DNA of 64,000 nucleotides from Klebsormidium nitens (GCA_000708835.1 DF237264.1:40841-104840), one strand, 5' to 3'; positions 13,201-24,891 are shown, counted from the stretch's first letter. Numbers and translations: made by a program. The notes: generated from the letters alone by a model not told the origin.

Positions 13201-16200
13201 AATGTGAGCCAGTGCTTATGGCTTTTGTGCCTGCCAAGGCCGCTATAAGCGGAGTGGGGACGGTATTAAAACGACTTCAACAACGCTTTCGGCGGGCTCT
13301 CGGGCGGAGAACTTTGCAGTGAATCATTACCTATGTCAGCAGGAAACACCGGAATCCGAGATCTTAAAGCATTTAGTCGGGGACGGGTCAAAATTACCGC
13401 AGAAAGCCGATGACACGTAAGAACGATCAGTAAGTAAGAAAAGTTCTGTGTTAAAAGTTGACAAAGCTCTCCGCATCAACCATGACGAAACCCAGGAAGC
13501 TCTTTCCAAGCCTGAAGTTGCAAGCCTCTGGCGAGCCCTGCAACCACCAAAATCTTCTAAGTCAGAAAGTATCCGGCACTCACTTACCGAAGTTTTATCG
13601 TGTTGTTGAGGTTACAAAATGTAAAGTTTGACTCACTCGATCAGCGTCCCGTTTTGGATGATCATCGAAGTCGCGTCGAACCCCAGAACTCGCTTGTCGA
13701 ACGACAGCACGACGGTCACGACGCGGTCGGGGGAAACCCCCGGGTCCGGCGAGAGTGACACGACGCCATTCGGATCCTTATTCACCAGTTGCAGGAGGGC
13801 GCTGGGGGGAACAGTGTCTGCACGGAATTAACGGAGCAACGTATGGGTGTGATTCCTTGTTGCATTCGTAAATGAGCCGTCACTACAGCCGTTGGGCAAA
13901 AGCGCCGCGAGCAATGCTGGGGTGTTCGAGGAAAGCCGCGTTCAAAATCCAACTAGTTAAATCTTCAGATTGCAGCGGGTTGTGGAGTGGTTCCAGTCAG
14001 AGCGTAGGTACAACCGGATGAATAAGATTCTTCAATTTAGCAATAGTAAGCTTCAGCAATAGTAAGGTAACTGGCAGCCTGGGACGGGTAGGGTTAGTTT
14101 GGGGGTTAGGGTGGGTTCGGGTGCGGAGCGGGTGATTATGTGGTTTAGGTTTTTAGTGTTAGTGCAGAAGCTTAATATTGCTAGCTCTTACTATTCCTAA
14201 ATTCAAGAGACATCGGATGAATGCGAAGGAGAGCAGTACAGTACTGACCGTAGTATATGACGTAGGCAGCCTCCGACGTCACTTGGATGGGGTTCCCCGC
14301 CTGGTCGAAAATGTTCCCGGGATTAACCGCAACTCTCAGCAGCTGTGGGCCGGAGCCAGCCGGGACTACCTGGAGCAATCAGGGCATTTTTCTGATCAGA
14401 AGAGTACATCCATTTCGTGAACGTTTACTCACGTGGGCGCTTTTTGAATATAGAAAAGCTACCAACAAAAGATAGAAGAGCCACCGCCCCCTTCTCTCTA
14501 TGCCTTCGCTTAGAGCTTTTGTTGTATAGAATTCTCAAACACTGATAGTTTGACAAAAAAAGGTATTTTGCTGTAGGTTGTAAAGATCCATCCAAATCTT
14601 ATGTTTCAGGTTTGGAACACCCATGGAACAAATCGGCCTGGGTCCTTTCAGAATCAGCGCCTCAAAGACTGGGCTCCAAATGATGGTAGTCCTCTCGAGG
14701 TGTTCGAAGATGACGCAACTCCTGTTTAAATTTTTTTAGTTGACAGCAAGTTTATCTTGATTTACTGTGTGTCTTGTTGCAATCGGAAGAGGGGCTTCCA
14801 GATGAAGACGAAGAGCATCGAATTGTGGAAAGCTACAAAGCATTCTTATACGCCGCTCGAGCGCTCGCCTGAAAGCTGTAGGCGACCGTTCCGGACGAGT
14901 TCCCCCCCAGCGCGGTCGCCTGCAAAAGCGCCCTTCTCCGCGCCCTTCCAGTTGGATCTTCTTTCTTTACGTTCACAATCTGGGCTCCCTCCAGGTTGAA
15001 GGAGTCGGGGCTCAGATCGCCGATCGGTTCGCTGGCAACCGCGTAACCCGGGAAAGGCTGGATCGTCGCCCAGGTTATGAAGACGGTTTGCTGGCCCGTG
15101 GAGGCGTCGATGAAGACCTGGGGGGACTCGGTGCTGTCTGCTTCGAGGGCGATCGAAATGGTCGGGGAGACCGTATCTGCAAACAAGTCAAGTTAACGAG
15201 AATCATCTTCTTTGTCTTCAATCCAGAGGTGAAATTGTTACACGGAGGGTAGGGCGATCAAATCGGTAGGTGCGCCCATTTAAGCGGACAAGACGTTGCG
15301 ACTCATAGTCGTTTCACAAGAGACGACATGATTAGGGCTCAATAGAGGGAGCGGCTCTCCTTGTCGAAAGTCTTCGTCACATGTTTGGGGAAGTTCGCAG
15401 ACGACACTGACAAAGCGAGAAGAGAACATCTGGCCGAGGGTGTCTGCAGAAGCGGGTGCCGCTCAGGTGGCCCAAACCGCAAAAGTGTTTCAGTTTTGAC
15501 TTGGGAACACAACGTGGAAGACGCTAAGGTGACGTCAGTTGAAGCTGAGATGGCGTTGGCACGAAAGGCGCAGTGGCCTAGAGGAGTATAAACAAGTCTC
15601 CAGCTTCCGTTAGCACGTGCAGACGCTGCCCGTCTGCTGCTGAACGAAACTCAACGTTCAGAAAATTACAGATTACCCGCAGTCATCTCTGGAGCGACAC
15701 ATCCCCATATTTGCCGGTCAAGCTGCTCAAGAGCACACTCACCTCCGTAACTCAAGCCATGATAAATCGAAGTGATTTGCGTGATTTGAACAGATTGTTT
15801 GTTTCATACATAAAAGAGTCGCGAAACGCCCTGTACTCACCAACGGTGAAGAAGGTGCTGAGTAATGCGACAGGGGCAGGCGCTTCCGGGGCGGGGTAAA
15901 AGGCGACCGTCACCCTGTGGTAGCCGTCTGACAGGTCGCCCGGCTGGGAAACCGCCTGGGTGCCTCCGCACGCCTCGGGGGTTCCGTCGTCGATCTTGGA
16001 AAAAGATGCAATCAACGAGAATTTGAGACGGGTCAAGGCCACACAAAAAGTGAGAACGATGCACGCGCAATCAGTCTCGTTCTCGATCAGCGCGTCGCGG
16101 TAACGGATTGAGCTTGCGCTTTTATATTTGAGCGAAGGCTAGATCACCCCCTGCGCTGTACGATGTCTCGATTCCGTGTCAGGACATTTGTTGCACAAGC

Positions 16201-18672
16201 ACAAATTGCATCCTCCGTTTCTGCAATTGTACGCGCAAACCGCACCCTCCGGTGCTCCAAAACGTACGCCATTTTCTGTCACCATTCCATCGTTCAGAGA
16301 GTGGAATCTCCTTTGCCCGCTACGTTCGCACTAAAAGGTTACCACGTGCCATCGCCTCACCTGGCACAGAGCCGTGCACGTGGGCCCGCAGAGGTCTGCC
16401 GTAGCTCCGGTGAGCTGATAGGGTATGGTCACCTTGGCATCGTTCGTAAAGTCCTTCGCTTTAGGCACCTGCAAAGGTCGAAGAGTAAACACGAAAGCGG
16501 AACTTCATGCTTCGCGACTTTGCATCCTTGCAAGCATTCAAACGGTCGTGAGAAGAGCACTTCCGTTTCAAAGGATCGCAGAGGAGATTTGAGTGAGCTG
16601 GATAGAAGGGCTTTTTATTGTGAATCGAATGAAAGCTCGTCCACATCTTCTTCTCAGATTCTCGCTCTTAAAGCGCTGAACGACGGCAGAGACCTGTAGG
16701 ATCGTTTTTCCGTTGCACAGATTCGCGGTCTGACGAGACTGTGCAAGAATTAGTGACTGAGCCTCGAGCCCGTCTCTACACTACGGAGCCCACATCAAGT
16801 TCTCACCTGAAGAACGCCACCAAAGTTCTGGGGCGTCGGACTGTTAAACTCGGCCGCAAACTCGGCAGAACCGGGTATGGACTCCAGGTATTTCACCGTC
16901 CTCAAAAGCTGGGAGGATTCGGCCGGTTGGAACTCTCCGGGCAGACCCGGAACGCTTATCGTGTTCGTGGTGCTCGGGCTGACGACGTTCGAAGCGGGGA
17001 CCTCGGTCGGAACGACGACCGGGGGCTGCGTGACGACGTCAGCCGGGGTGGGCACGGGCGTCAAGGGTGACGTCAGCAAGGCGACGGTGGGCTTGGGAGT
17101 AGAAACCGGGGCGGGGGTAACTAGAGTGGGGGACGGCGTCTTGGGCGAGACCGTCACGGTGGGAATCGGCGAGAGCGAGGGAACCGGAGAGATCGAAGTG
17201 ACTGGAGTGCTGGTAGGGCTCGTAGACAGAGTAGTAACCGGGGTTTCGGTAACCAGGACCGACTGAGAGCTCATCGGGGTTTGGGTGGTTTCAGGAACCT
17301 CGGTCGTGACCGGGGTTTGCGTCGTAAGTGGAGGCTGACTAGTTTCTGGGGTTTCTGTTGTTGATGGGGTCTGCGTTGTGACCGGAGATTGGGTTGTCTC
17401 CGGGGACTCCGTAACGAGCGGGGTTTGGGTTGTAACCGGCAACTGGGTTGGGGCTGCGGTTACGACTGGGTTCTCAGTTCCCAGCGGGGTTTGGGTGTTA
17501 ACCGGAGGATCGGTCGTGGTTAGGGTCTGGGTTGTGACCGGGGTCTGCGTGAAGACTGGGGATTGGGTTGTAACCAACGTCTGGGTTGCTTCCGGAGGTT
17601 GCGTAACAACCACTGGCAGGGTTTGCGTTGTAACCGGCACCGGGGTTGAGATTGGGGTTGCGGTTTCAACCGGGGACTGGGATCCAAGCGGGGTTTGACT
17701 GATAACGGGGGTTTGGGTTGTGACCGGCGCTTGGGTTGAGATCGGGGCTTGAGACCCAGTCGGGGTTTGGGTTAAAGCCGGGGTTTGGGTTGTTTCTGGG
17801 GCTTGCGTAACCGTCATTTGAGATGATACCGGCCCTTGGGTTAAGATCGGGGCTGGGGTTAAGACTGGGGGCTGAGACCCAGTCGGGGTTTGGGTTAAAT
17901 CCGGAGTTTGAGTTGTTTCTGGGGCTTGAGTAACCGTCGATTGGGATGAGACCGGAAGTGGGGTTTCTATCGGGGCCGAGGTTGCGAATGGGGGCTGAGA
18001 TCCGACCGCGGTTTGGGTGTTAACCGGGGGCTGGGTTATGGTCAGCGTTTGGTCGAAAACTGGGCCCTGCGTCGTGCCTACTCCCGTCGGGACTGGAACT
18101 GCAGCTGTTTGCCCCGGTTCAGGGGTCCCAACCGGTGCTGACGTCACTTGGGTAGTCATGCCCGGAGCGGTCCCCACCGGTGCTGACGTCACCTGGGCAG
18201 GAGCACCGGTGCTTTCAATCGGCGAGCTGGGAGCGGGCGTCGCATCGACCGTAACAAGAGTCCCGTCAGAAGGGGGGCCCCCCATCAGCTGGACAACATC
18301 TGTTGGCCGGTTAGTACTTATAACGACCGGAATGTCCGGGTTTTGCGGGGGGGTGGTTGGAAGACCGGTGACAGCGCCCGCAGGGAGAGAAGATGCGGTC
18401 GGCGGAAGAGTGGTTTCGGTTAGAGGAAGAGTAGTCGGGTTAGGGGTAAGCGACTCGGTTGTGACCGGGAGCGAGCCGGTTGGGACCGGGGCGGTGTTTG
18501 CTGAACCTGGGGCAGTTGTACCGGGCTCGACGTCAGAAGAGACCGAGGGAACGGTTGGGGGGTTGGGGGACGTGGTTTCAACCGGGGGCTGCGTGGTGAC
18601 GTCAGCCAGGGTGGGAACCGGGAGTTGCGTGGCCACGTTTGACGTCAGCAGGAAGGCGGTGGGCTTGGGCAT
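7297..18672 (-). CDS. Large mucin-like, Ig-like-domain surface protein with TRP-like polytopic C-terminus (14 exons)
   Basis: Exons: 18672-16807, 16468-16361, 15994-15841, 15176-14869, 14369-14249, 13817-13637, 13128-12971, 12348-12239, 11214-10679, 10422-10220, 9932-9832, 9275-8601, 7964-7851, 7497-7297. All phases agree and the sum is 4836 nt (1611 residues). Residues 1 to about 570 are Thr/Pro/Ser/Val-rich repeats such as VTTQTP, probably heavily O-glycosylated. Exons 2-7 encode successive bacterial-type Ig-like modules, recognisable from DTVSPT and DTVPPS starts and the GNTASNQLQVLN end. Exon 9 has several NGT N-glycosylation sites. Exons 10-14 carry about seven hydrophobic helices with a long charged loop (exon 12), resembling TRP-like membrane regions of algal surface proteins. 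Likely a plasma-membrane or wall-linked receptor or channel; function unknown. The donor of exon 4 reads CAG|GCGAGC (GC-AG). Start is uncertain: no signal peptide follows the ATG at 18672, and a stop lies upstream in frame. Confidence 0.75.
8096..8130 (-). repeat. Copy of exon 13 acceptor edge in intron 12 of the mucin-like gene
   Basis: CAGCAGAGCCGCTTC at 8097-8111 repeats 7944-7958 of exon 13, followed by a diverged version of its splice acceptor. The copy lies upstream of the true acceptor in transcription direction. Confidence 0.65.
8435..8512 (-). repeat. Copy of exon 12 donor edge in intron 12 of the mucin-like gene
   Basis: The segment repeats 8551-8628 at about 116 bases spacing: TCTACGATTCTAAGAA, the ACTTACCACCACCAGCA donor region and GTACATCATTT. 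The copy keeps a perfect GTAAGT donor and part of the exon, so it is a decoy splice donor downstream of the true one at 8600. Confidence 0.85.
11910..12160 (-). repeat. Ladder of three diverged copies of exon 8 donor edge in intron 8 of the mucin-like gene
   Basis: The exon 8 end and donor (about 12215-12270) recur at 12104-12160, 12003-12050 and 11910-11952, spaced about 95-108 bases. On the minus strand the donors read GTGAGT (true), GTCAGT, GTAAGT and a decayed TTGAGC, each preceded by a version of CTTGTTCATT. Divergence increases with distance from the exon. Confidence 0.8.
14029..14208. mobile_element. Candidate 180-bp MITE in intron 5 of the mucin-like gene
   Basis: Terminal inverted repeats of 22 bases, TCTTCAATTTAGCAATAGTA.. 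at 14029-14050 and its near-complement at 14187-14208 (two mismatches, both C/G), flank a G-rich, GGGTTAG-like core with no open frame. No convincing target-site duplication was found, so the class is open. Confidence 0.55.
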
Positions 18673-19135
18673 GGGCGCCGGCGCCGGCGCCGGGGCTGTA
18701 TCTAGAGTGGGCGAGGAAATGGGGAAACAGCGTCTTAGGCGAGGCCTTCATGGATGAACTGGGTGGAAGCGAGGCGATTGGGGAGACAGAATTGCTGACC
18801 GGGGCACGTGTGGGGCTTTGATCGGAAGATACTGGATTCACCATCTTTGCTTTCGTCAGGCAATAATACTGCGTCTTGGTGATTTTAATGTATGCTTCTT
18901 TGCGTCGTGGATGCTCCCTGTCTGGGATACCACTGATTAGAACAAGCAGGCCGCACTCGTTTGGGGACGAGTCCGAAGAAGAGAACAGGAGCACGAGCTT
19001 TCGAGAAGGATTCAGATCACCGGTGAAACAGCTAGAAGTGCGGGGCTGAGACACGCTCTTGATCAAGATTATTTACAGTGAGCGGAGTGTTAAACCAACT
19101 GCCTAGGAAACCCTTTCTTCAGTTTGAGCATACGG
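18673..19135. other. Spacer with an out-of-frame extension of the mucin-like repeats
   Basis: Directly upstream of the chosen start of the mucin-like gene, minus-strand sequence to about 18850 still reads Ser/Pro/Thr-rich (NPVSSDQSPTRAPVSN), but in another frame. This segment is homologous to about 17100-17200 inside exon 1 and differs by an extra 13 bases near 18710-18725. It may be a mis-joined or broken 5' coding end, or an older duplicate left in the 5' flank. Confidence 0.5.
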
Positions 19136-21779
19136 TTAATCAATCATTTTCGGCGACCACAAGGCGCGGGCTGCCTCACCGTTGGCCTGGAGCAGCTTTC
19201 TCGCAGTCGCCAGACTGACGGAAGTGAATTCGTCCTCGGAGGCGCGTTTCAGGGTATAATCCACGGCAGCCTGGAGTTGCGCAAATGTTTCCTCGAAAGC
19301 GGAGAACGGATCGGGAGCAACGATAACGTCAGCACCAGTGAGGTCAAGGCAGGAGACGGGCTCGCCGTTGATCGTGGCGGGGGGGAGCGGGACTGCGGTG
19401 AACCTGGGGGAGGGAAAGTGGAGTCCTGTTATGAGATCAAGAAGGTACGAGGCTGCTTCGTGAAAACCAAGGCTCGCAGGAAGGTATCGAAGTGTGATCG
19501 TTTGAATGGTTCTCGTCTGCAAGTTGGCATTTGGAAATGATTGACGCAACAAGTGGAAAAGCTCGGGCGAATCTTGCAGCCGACAGGATGCAAAGTATAT
19601 GTACGAAGCATGCCATCGCAACGAACGAATGCTTCACCTCTTTGGAAAGGTGAAACCAGTAAATCCGAAGAACACCTTCTGAAACGCTCTGTAGATTTGA
19701 GGCCCAAGGGGAAAAAAGGGAAGAGAAAATAGCATTTGAGAAATAGGTCAAAATTGAGTGCGTCAATCATCCTGGAATAGTTTTTGTCTTTCGATCCATC
19801 TCACGCTACAGCTCAAAGTTAGACATAGAACCGGGCCCGAAGATTGTCCAGGAAGCTGACCCACGGACACGTGGCTCACCCCTTGCCAGCTGGCACCGAT
19901 TTCATTGTCTGCCACGTGACGGCCGCCCCGTGCTTGAGCGAGTTGTGGTGCAGAAACAGCGGCGCCCCGTCGGGGTCGTGCTGCACCATGGTGTGCCCGC
20001 AGAATCCGCCGGAATCCGTTTCCGCGCCCGCGGCGGCCACCGGCGTCCCGACCATGGCGAACGGCGTTCCGGTCGCTCGGAACGCCAGGCGGAACGCCTC
20101 CTTGTCGCCGTTGACCAGCTTCTGGAACGGGGGATCCTTCGCGAGGAAAAACGCCAGGTTGAGAGCCCCCCAGGCGCGGCGTTTATCTACGAGGATCTGC
20201 CCCGATTCCTGCTCTTGCCCCCCGGGGGACACCCCCAGGATCGACCAGATCGGGTTTGCGGTGGCGGTCTGCCAGAAGTCCGGCCAGAAGAGTGCGCCGG
20301 AGGTCTGGTACTGGGCGGAACGGAAGAGGGCAGCGGGGTTGGCCACGGGAATGTTGTCGGCGTCTAGGAAGAGGACCTCCTCGAACGCCGAATGCAGGAT
20401 TGCAAGAGGTTTCACCTGCAAAAGAAAGGGGAGAGTCTCAATAGGAAAGTTCTTTAGGTTTTTTGTTTTTTTAAAGAACTAACTTGCATGTGTTTAGGTA
20501 CTTTTCAAATATCTTGTATGTAAGGGTGTATCAAAAGAGAAAGATGCAGCTGTCAACTTTGGCTGGAGACTTTGGTTACGATGCACAAGCGGGCCGCAAT
20601 TGAAGCTCAAGAAAAAATGTGGTCAGGGTTTTAGATCAGAGTGTAAAAATGGTAGTTTAAGAAGGTCGAAAGAGCAAGATTGCAAAGGGCAAAAGGCTAT
20701 CCCACCTGGAATGCGCGCTCCCCTTGGCTTGTGACCATGCTCCGAAGATCGTCGTCAGAGGCATAGTTGGCCACGTTTTTGACTACAAGCTTGACGTACG
20801 TGGCCAACAGGGAGCTCACGATGTCAGAAGTGACCTCACCAGGGTACCATAACTGCAGGAAGGTGCAAGCAGAGCAGGATTGTGGACTCCAACGCAAGGG
20901 GCCGATACAACGATCTCTGAGGGAAGGGGGAGGATAAATGAGGTTCTAGAGTGGGGAGAATATGTCAGATCCCCCAAGGCAAGGGGTTGATTCAAGTGAT
21001 CCGTGAAAGACGGCTGAGGACACACATCACATAGAAAGGGAGGAAGGATGATGGATCTCGAAGTCTGTGGGGGCACAAGAGATCTGTGAGATCGAGGAAA
21101 AGGGAAACACCAGAGGCCTTCCAGTAGAGAGAACGGACTGGTATTTCCCAAAGGGAGCCCAGAAGAGTACAGCTTCCAAAGACGCCCAGAGGGGGGAGAG
21201 GATGGAAGGTAGTTTTAAAAAGAAAGGTTTCCAAGACGAAGCTGGCTCGGGGGCGTGTAAAAGAGGAACAGCTGCAAAGACGGCCGCACTTTTCATCCTT
21301 GAAACATGTGTGCGTAGAATCATGCATTGGGTTATAATAACAAGCTAGTCTTCAGGTGCTCCCAAGTCGAGAGGCGCAGGGATCGGAGGTTCATAAATAT
21401 GCAAGAAAGGGAACATATATATTCGAGAATGAAAGCAAAAACGCACCTCCACAGGCAGCGTAAACCCTTGTGACTGGAGCGTCGTCAGCAGCACCGGCAC
21501 GTTTACCAGATCCAGCTTGGTCGCCGTAATCACCAGTCCCCGCCCTGCAAACCGTTCCGAGGGGTACTCTGGAGTCTGGGCGACGGCGGCCTTCCAGGCT
21601 GCTGTGAGGGCTGCCGACTCGCTGGAAAGTGCAGCCCAGTGGGGGGAGGAAAGAGCGTGGAAGTTGCAGTCGATATACTGTTCGCTGGGAATGCAGAGAG
21701 CGGTGCTGTGGCGGGGTGCAAAGGCAATGCACAGAAGCGCCAGGGAAAAGGAGGCAAATCGCGCCAGAGATGCAGCCAT
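19136..21779 (-). CDS. MNN1-like alpha-mannosyltransferase (putative mannosyltransferase family), 4 exons
   Basis: Exons 21779-21447, 20852-20706, 20415-19880 and 19403-19136 join in phase (1284 nt, 427 residues) with GT-AG borders. The ATG at 21779 opens a signal peptide or signal anchor (SLALLCIAFA) followed by a luminal domain. Across the first splice the protein reads LPVELWYPGE, and exon 3 opens VKPLAILHSAFEEVLFLDAD, with the DxD metal/nucleotide-sugar site at about residues 178-180; both are hallmarks of the fungal MNN1 / putative mannosyltransferase family. Known members act in the Golgi and extend N- or O-linked mannose chains with GDP-mannose. A longer in-frame start at 21923 would bury the signal peptide, so it was not used. 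It lies 463 bases upstream of, and on the same strand as, the Thr/Ser-rich surface protein, a possible substrate by inference only. Confidence 0.85.
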
Positions 21780-24700
21780 CACCTGCGAAAGTAGTGGAAG
21801 CTTTCTGGGGCCTTGGGGTGATAAATTTTCTTGATCACGGTTTGTGAGGCGAAGTAGACCGTCGCTTGCAGGCCGGGAGGCTAACTCGAACAGATTGCTT
21901 CTCAGCCATTCAAGCATGAACACGCTTTTGATCGATTTGAACTTCCATTGAAGAATCTCTCAAAGTTCATTGTTTTTTCTTGCAAGAGACGCCAGAGTCT
22001 GCATTTGGACGATCAGTTCAAAACCAAAGAGGACCTTTTTCAGCTCGGCGGTCCAAGACTTGGCAGCCCACCAGATCACAAAGTCGAAACTGGTCGAAGT
22101 TATTTTCTGCCCACCCGAGAGCCTGCTTCGAGTCGACTTATGTATGAGCTATCTCTTGCTAAGATAGCCAAATTCTTCCGTCCCTTGATCTCGCCTCACA
22201 AAGGGACAATCTGTGTTGACCGAACACATTTGTGAGGGTAGTTCAAACACGATGGAACATGGGTTTTCATAAATGCCCGTGATGCAGCCACATGACACGA
22301 GAAAATTACAAACAGTCACTTCCAGGTTTGTGGGCCAGAACTGCGCCTTGATTCAAGGGATCCCAGTTACGTGATTAGACCGTGCCCACCTTGTCAAGCA
22401 ATGCTTTGACTATCATCTACTCAATGAGAGCGACTGGAGTCCGCTTAGGCGGACCTGCTTTTGTGAAAGCAGCATGATTGGTCCTCTTCTTGACTCCGAG
22501 AACTCTATATCTCGATTTGCGTTCTCTGAGACTCCTCTTCTTGACTTTTGGAAGATAAATGCACACAAGTAGTCAAAAAGGATCTACAGGCAGGGCTTTT
22601 TTGGGCGTGTCTGGGCGTTCAAGAGCTTTTCTTGTAGCTTTCATCCCCAAGAAATCCTCTGGTCGAACAAAGTCTTCAATATTGCGGGCCCAAGAAGAAG
22701 CCCCACAGTGAGTTTGATGAAGCAACTGTGATGGTGTGAGAATCTTCACAGCCACCGAACGGTCTGTAGCCCGCCCCCATTGATATCGAGCAGACCTGTA
22801 GGATTTGTGCTTGAAGAAAGCACAAAAATGATTGCAGTATCTGTTTCTCAGATCACAAAACCAAACCCATGCTTCACCTGCATAATAACTTTGATATGTG
22901 CCAGAGAAAGTTCCTCTTGTACTTGGTCTCTTGAACATTTGTGCAAAACGTTTGGCTATCCGATCAGACTTGCGGGCTTCTGTTCTATATAGAAACAGCT
23001 GAAATAAGCAAGTATCTTCACAAAAGATGCTGAAAGGAAAGGAATGTTGTCAGGGATCCCCCCTCACAGCATCAATTAATCTTGACGTTTGAGTCGCAAG
23101 GCGAAGAGATGAAAAGTTCTTTGTTGACGATTCAACGTATTTTTTAGGATCTTGCTCCACAATGGTCTGATGGTTAATAAATGAAGTACAAGCCCATGCT
23201 GTCTTCTAAGCCCCCGCTAGGTGTCTTAGATCACAGGGGGACAAGAAAAAGAATGTGGACATCAAGCAATGAGTGTCTCCCTCATGAATCAAATCTAGGC
23301 AAACAACACCTCAGAGAAGAGTCAATCTGAGCTCAGAAGTCCCAAATTCGATTTGCTGCGATAAGAAGATGTCTGTGTGTTGTAGATAGTTTTCCCAAGG
23401 CATCAGATCGAATGCCCCACCTTTGAGCCTCTCTTCTCCTCTTCTTGTGACCCGGAGCAACGAACACACATGCGGGTTGCTCCCTTCCGATCCTGCGCGC
23501 ATTGCACCACCGCCTTTTACCACTTTCCGCTGATCATCCCCAGCCTGATCCTTCTTCATATCATGGCACTTGCCTCAAGGAGAGGCCGGACGCTGGCAGC
23601 TTGCGTCGCCCACGCCCGTGGCGATTGTAATGCTGGCGGTGCAGAGATGCAACATACTTTTCACCTGTATAATACACTGTAATACAGCTCATGTGATTCG
23701 CACCAGGGGTGCGGGCGGGGCGCAGAATGGGGCGCAGAGCGCCCCCGGGAAATATCCTGCGCCCTCGGGCGAAGAGCCGGGGCGCAGAAGCGCCCCCGGG
23801 CAAATGTGGGCCTAAGCAGGGACCATGGACTACCTATATTGGGTGCTTAATCTGGTTCAATCTTGAACAGAGTCTAGAATCTGAGCGAGTTTCAATGCCA
23901 TAAGTGCTGCCTGAATATTTGACAATCTTATATAAGTGCCTACCCCTACAGAACTCGTCCGGATTATCATCCTGCCTGTCCCCACGCCATTCAAGAAAAC
24001 AATTCAAATTCGTATCTGCATTTACTGCTTCCATAAGCAGACTAGTATCAGTAGCGTATTGATCCGATAAGTCCCACATGTAGTTGCTGCTAATTAGGAG
24101 TATAAGGTGGGCCAGGGCCCAGGGCCTCCTAGGGCCGTAATAGAGCAAAAGCTAAGTGTACCGGGCGCTTCTGGGGCCCGGTACTACTTTGTGCGCCCCA
24201 GGGAAGCTGCCTGCGCCCCAGGGCAAAGGCCCGGGGCGCAGAAGCGCCTCGAGGCAAAATCCTGTCCGCACCCCTGATTCGCACCCGTGAACTCGAAGCT
24301 GAGAGCCAAAGAATTCGTCACCTGTTGCATAGATCTGTAAACAGTCAAACAATCATTGACCCGTTTCTGACCCGGATCTCTTCGCCGCGTTCAAGTTTGA
24401 ATCACGATAGCGCGGCTGCGCGGCCGCACGGCGCATGGGTTCTGCTTACGTGGCGGCCCGGGCTGGCCCCTCCGTCGTCCTGAGAAGACATGATGTTGAT
24501 GTCATCACATGAGGCAGTAAATGTGCAGCTTTTGGGTGCATTATGCAGTTTGACACAGCCGAAATTCGGATCCACATTGTAATGTTTGTTATGATTCTAA
24601 TTTCTGAGCCTGAAATCTGAGGCCAAGGCCCAAGAACAGGACCGTCCTGTCAGGACGTCAAACGCGCGCGCGCGCATCAAATCAGGCAAATTTAATTTGC

Positions 24701-24891
24701 AAGCTGCATTTGCATGGAAGCCATTTTAAAATTAGGGTTCACTATGCAAAACCCTAGACTGCTGAATGCTGACGCCCCTGTCCGCCACGGCGAACAGCTC
24801 AAAATGTCAGTTTAGCCTGAAGGTGCAAGGCTTAGAACTGCTATCCACGCCGATGGACGGTTGGCTGCATTGATGCTCTAGTCCTCCGGCC
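21780..24891. other. Intergenic spacer between divergent genes
   Basis: Lies between the starts of the mannosyltransferase (minus) and the RRM protein (plus), so both promoters should be here. The part from 21780 to 23700 shows no recognisable gene; a 121-codon minus frame at 22573-22938 has no known motif. 23704-24276 is a hAT-type element. 24378-24500 is CG-rich and could be the RRM gene's promoter region, and 24664-24676 is a short (CG)n run. Confidence 0.6.
23704..24276. mobile_element. Non-autonomous hAT-family transposon (573 bp)
   Basis: The ends are CAGGGGTGCGG (23704-23714) and its exact complement CCGCACCCCTG (24266-24276), with partial pairing continuing inward. The bases ATTCGCAC directly repeat on both sides (23696-23703 and 24277-24284), an 8-bp target duplication. 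An 8-bp duplication plus CAGGGGTG termini are the diagnostic pair for hAT elements. Subterminal regions contain repeated GGGGCGCAGAAGCGCC-type motifs near both ends, as in hAT transposase-binding regions. No transposase frame is present, so it must move in trans. Confidence 0.9.

Noticed and set aside
17378-18757. Long plus-strand frames rich in Val/Gly/Thr
   Set aside because: They are shadows of the Thr/Pro repeats on the minus strand, opened by the repeat codon pattern.
22573-22938. 121-codon minus-strand frame
   Set aside because: No recognisable motif, no splice partners and no gene-like neighbours; treated as chance.
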